The notes beneath the pieces were generated by a model, which saw only the letters and a list, made by a program, of their open reading frames with translations, did no database searches and was not told the DNA's origin. This document shows, in pieces, positions 63,318 to 64,000 of a stretch of DNA of 64,000 bases. Source of the DNA: Carnobacterium gallinarum DSM 4847 (GTDB lineage: Bacteria; Bacillota; Bacilli; Lactobacillales; Carnobacteriaceae); assembly GCF_000744375.1 (NCBI RefSeq), contig NZ_JQLU01000003.1:62001-126000 (forward strand), given 5' to 3'. Made by a program: the position numbers and the translations under genes. The first letter of the stretch is position 1. Every line of letters starts with the position of its first letter.

Positions 63318-64000
63318 TTAATCTTTGTGACAAGCAAAAAACCATCTTGTACTTGTATCTGTTACTTCAGACTTGCCAAATTCAGCTGTCACTTGGACAG
63401 TGCTAAATCCAGCAATAGTTAACATTTTCAAAAATTGTTCTAACGGATAGGTTCGTTCATGATGACATTCATCAAAACGTTCATATAAATTCTTTTCTTC
63501 ATCTAAAACATAGAAAGTCAGATCATGTTCAATACTATGAGGGACTTCACCAGCATAACTTGTCCAAAGAAAGCTAATTTCTTCTGACTGATCATTGTAC
63601 ATATAACCTGGAAACACCTCATCTATTTGATAAGTTGAGTGAACATCGAATAAAAATGTTCCACCAGCTTCAAGAATTTGAAACACTTCTTGAAACACCT
63701 TCAAAACAGCTTCATCATCAGGCATATAGCAAATTGAATCAGAAAAACACGTCACCACTTGATAGGTGCCAATTTCAGATAAATCTAACATATTTCCTTC
63801 AAGCAATGGCAACTTAACGCCAGCTTCTAAAGCTCGATCATTTGCCAAACTTAGCATGTTTTCTGATAAATCTAAACCTGTAACATCAAAACCACCTTGC
63901 TTCAACGTAACTGCTAACGCACCCGTTCCACAAGCTAACTCCAATAAGGTTTGCCCCTTGTTTTCAACTTCTTGCTCTACATAACTTAGCCAGTCTTGAT
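63318..64000 (-). CDS. SAM-dependent methyltransferase (YqeM-like), partial
   Basis: Class I methyltransferase gene that runs off the right edge, so the N-terminus is missing. The SAM motif I LELACGTGALAVTL is visible, followed by FDVTGLDLSENML and FSDSICYMPDD. Its last 227 residues are present; the frame continues to the window end, so no start is assigned. In many Lactobacillales such a gene lies after rsfS and before the TmcAL gene (YqeM position). Here recQ and a terminator stand between it and tmcAL. Confidence 0.85.
   Translation of the reverse strand, partial: QDWLSYVEQEVENKGQTLLELACGTGALAVTLKQGGFDVTGLDLSENMLSLANDRALEAGVKLPLLEGNMLDLSEIGTYQVVTCFSDSICYMPDDEAVLKVFQEVFQILEAGGTFLFDVHSTYQIDEVFPGYMYNDQSEEISFLWTSYAGEVPHSIEHDLTFYVLDEEKNLYERFDECHHERTYPLEQFLKMLTIAGFSTVQVTAEFGKSEVTDTSTRWFFACHKD

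Noticed and set aside
1-64000. CRISPR array, prophage, insertion sequence or toxin-antitoxin module
   Set aside because: No spaced direct repeats of the right size, no transposase or integrase, no phage genes and no paired small toxin and antitoxin genes were seen.

Overview
The window is AT-rich DNA from a low-GC Gram-positive bacterium of the order Lactobacillales. Canonical GGAGG ribosome binding sites, TTGACA/TATAAT promoters, Rho-independent terminators, T-box leaders and the Firmicute division genes (ezrA, sepF, divIVA, divIB) all support this. A dapF gene together with a MurE carrying the DNPR motif points to meso-diaminopimelate peptidoglycan. With the acetolactate/acetoin pair alsS-budA this fits Carnobacterium or a close relative better than Enterococcus or Streptococcus. 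The genus is an inference, not a database result.

Layout: 1-4000 holds the 5' part of folC and valS with its T-box leader. 4000-7900 holds tpx, a GNAT acetyltransferase, rex with a Rex operator at its own promoter, and an amidohydrolase. 7900-14350 is a block known from Bacillus: thiI-iscS, ezrA, and divergently a small membrane protein, free-methionine-sulfoxide reductase and rpsD with a structured leader. 14350-16800 has a potassium channel, a VIT1-family protein and a DUF1054 protein. 16900-20800 is a four-gene siderophore importer (order as in B. subtilis yclNOPQ) whose promoter carries a Fur-box and a CodY-box match. 20800-23750 has a YueI-like gene, an orphan peptide-binding lipoprotein and a glutamine-amidotransferase hydrolase. 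23900-26800 is a three-gene ECF transporter. 26900-30250 has acetyltransferases, pncA and the mtnN / small membrane protein / nudF operon.

30500-33900 reads on the plus strand: an xpaC-telA pair, a SRPBCC protein and a sugar-phosphate isomerase-like gene with an unusual palindromic promoter. 33990-39330 (minus strand) has an alpha/beta hydrolase, alsS-budA, a cold-shock gene and dapF. 39477-58514 is one long minus-strand division and cell-wall cluster, in transcription order mraZ, rsmH, ftsL, PBP (ftsI), murE, mraY, murD, murG, divIB, ftsA, ftsZ, yggS, sepF, yggT, ylmH, divIVA, then ileS behind its own T-box. 58750-64000 has a DUF3397 protein, yceD-rpmF, tmcAL, recQ and the 3' part of a methyltransferase gene.

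This is mostly conserved core chromosome. I see no prophage, insertion sequence, CRISPR array, tRNA or rRNA gene, and no convincing new defence or mobile system. The more unusual material is regulatory: a compact ileS T-box, the combined Fur/CodY promoter, a 16-bp palindrome inside a promoter spacer, a possible hairpin between the murG ribosome binding site and its start, exactly phased MraZ boxes, and two nearly identical terminators flanking the cold-shock gene.
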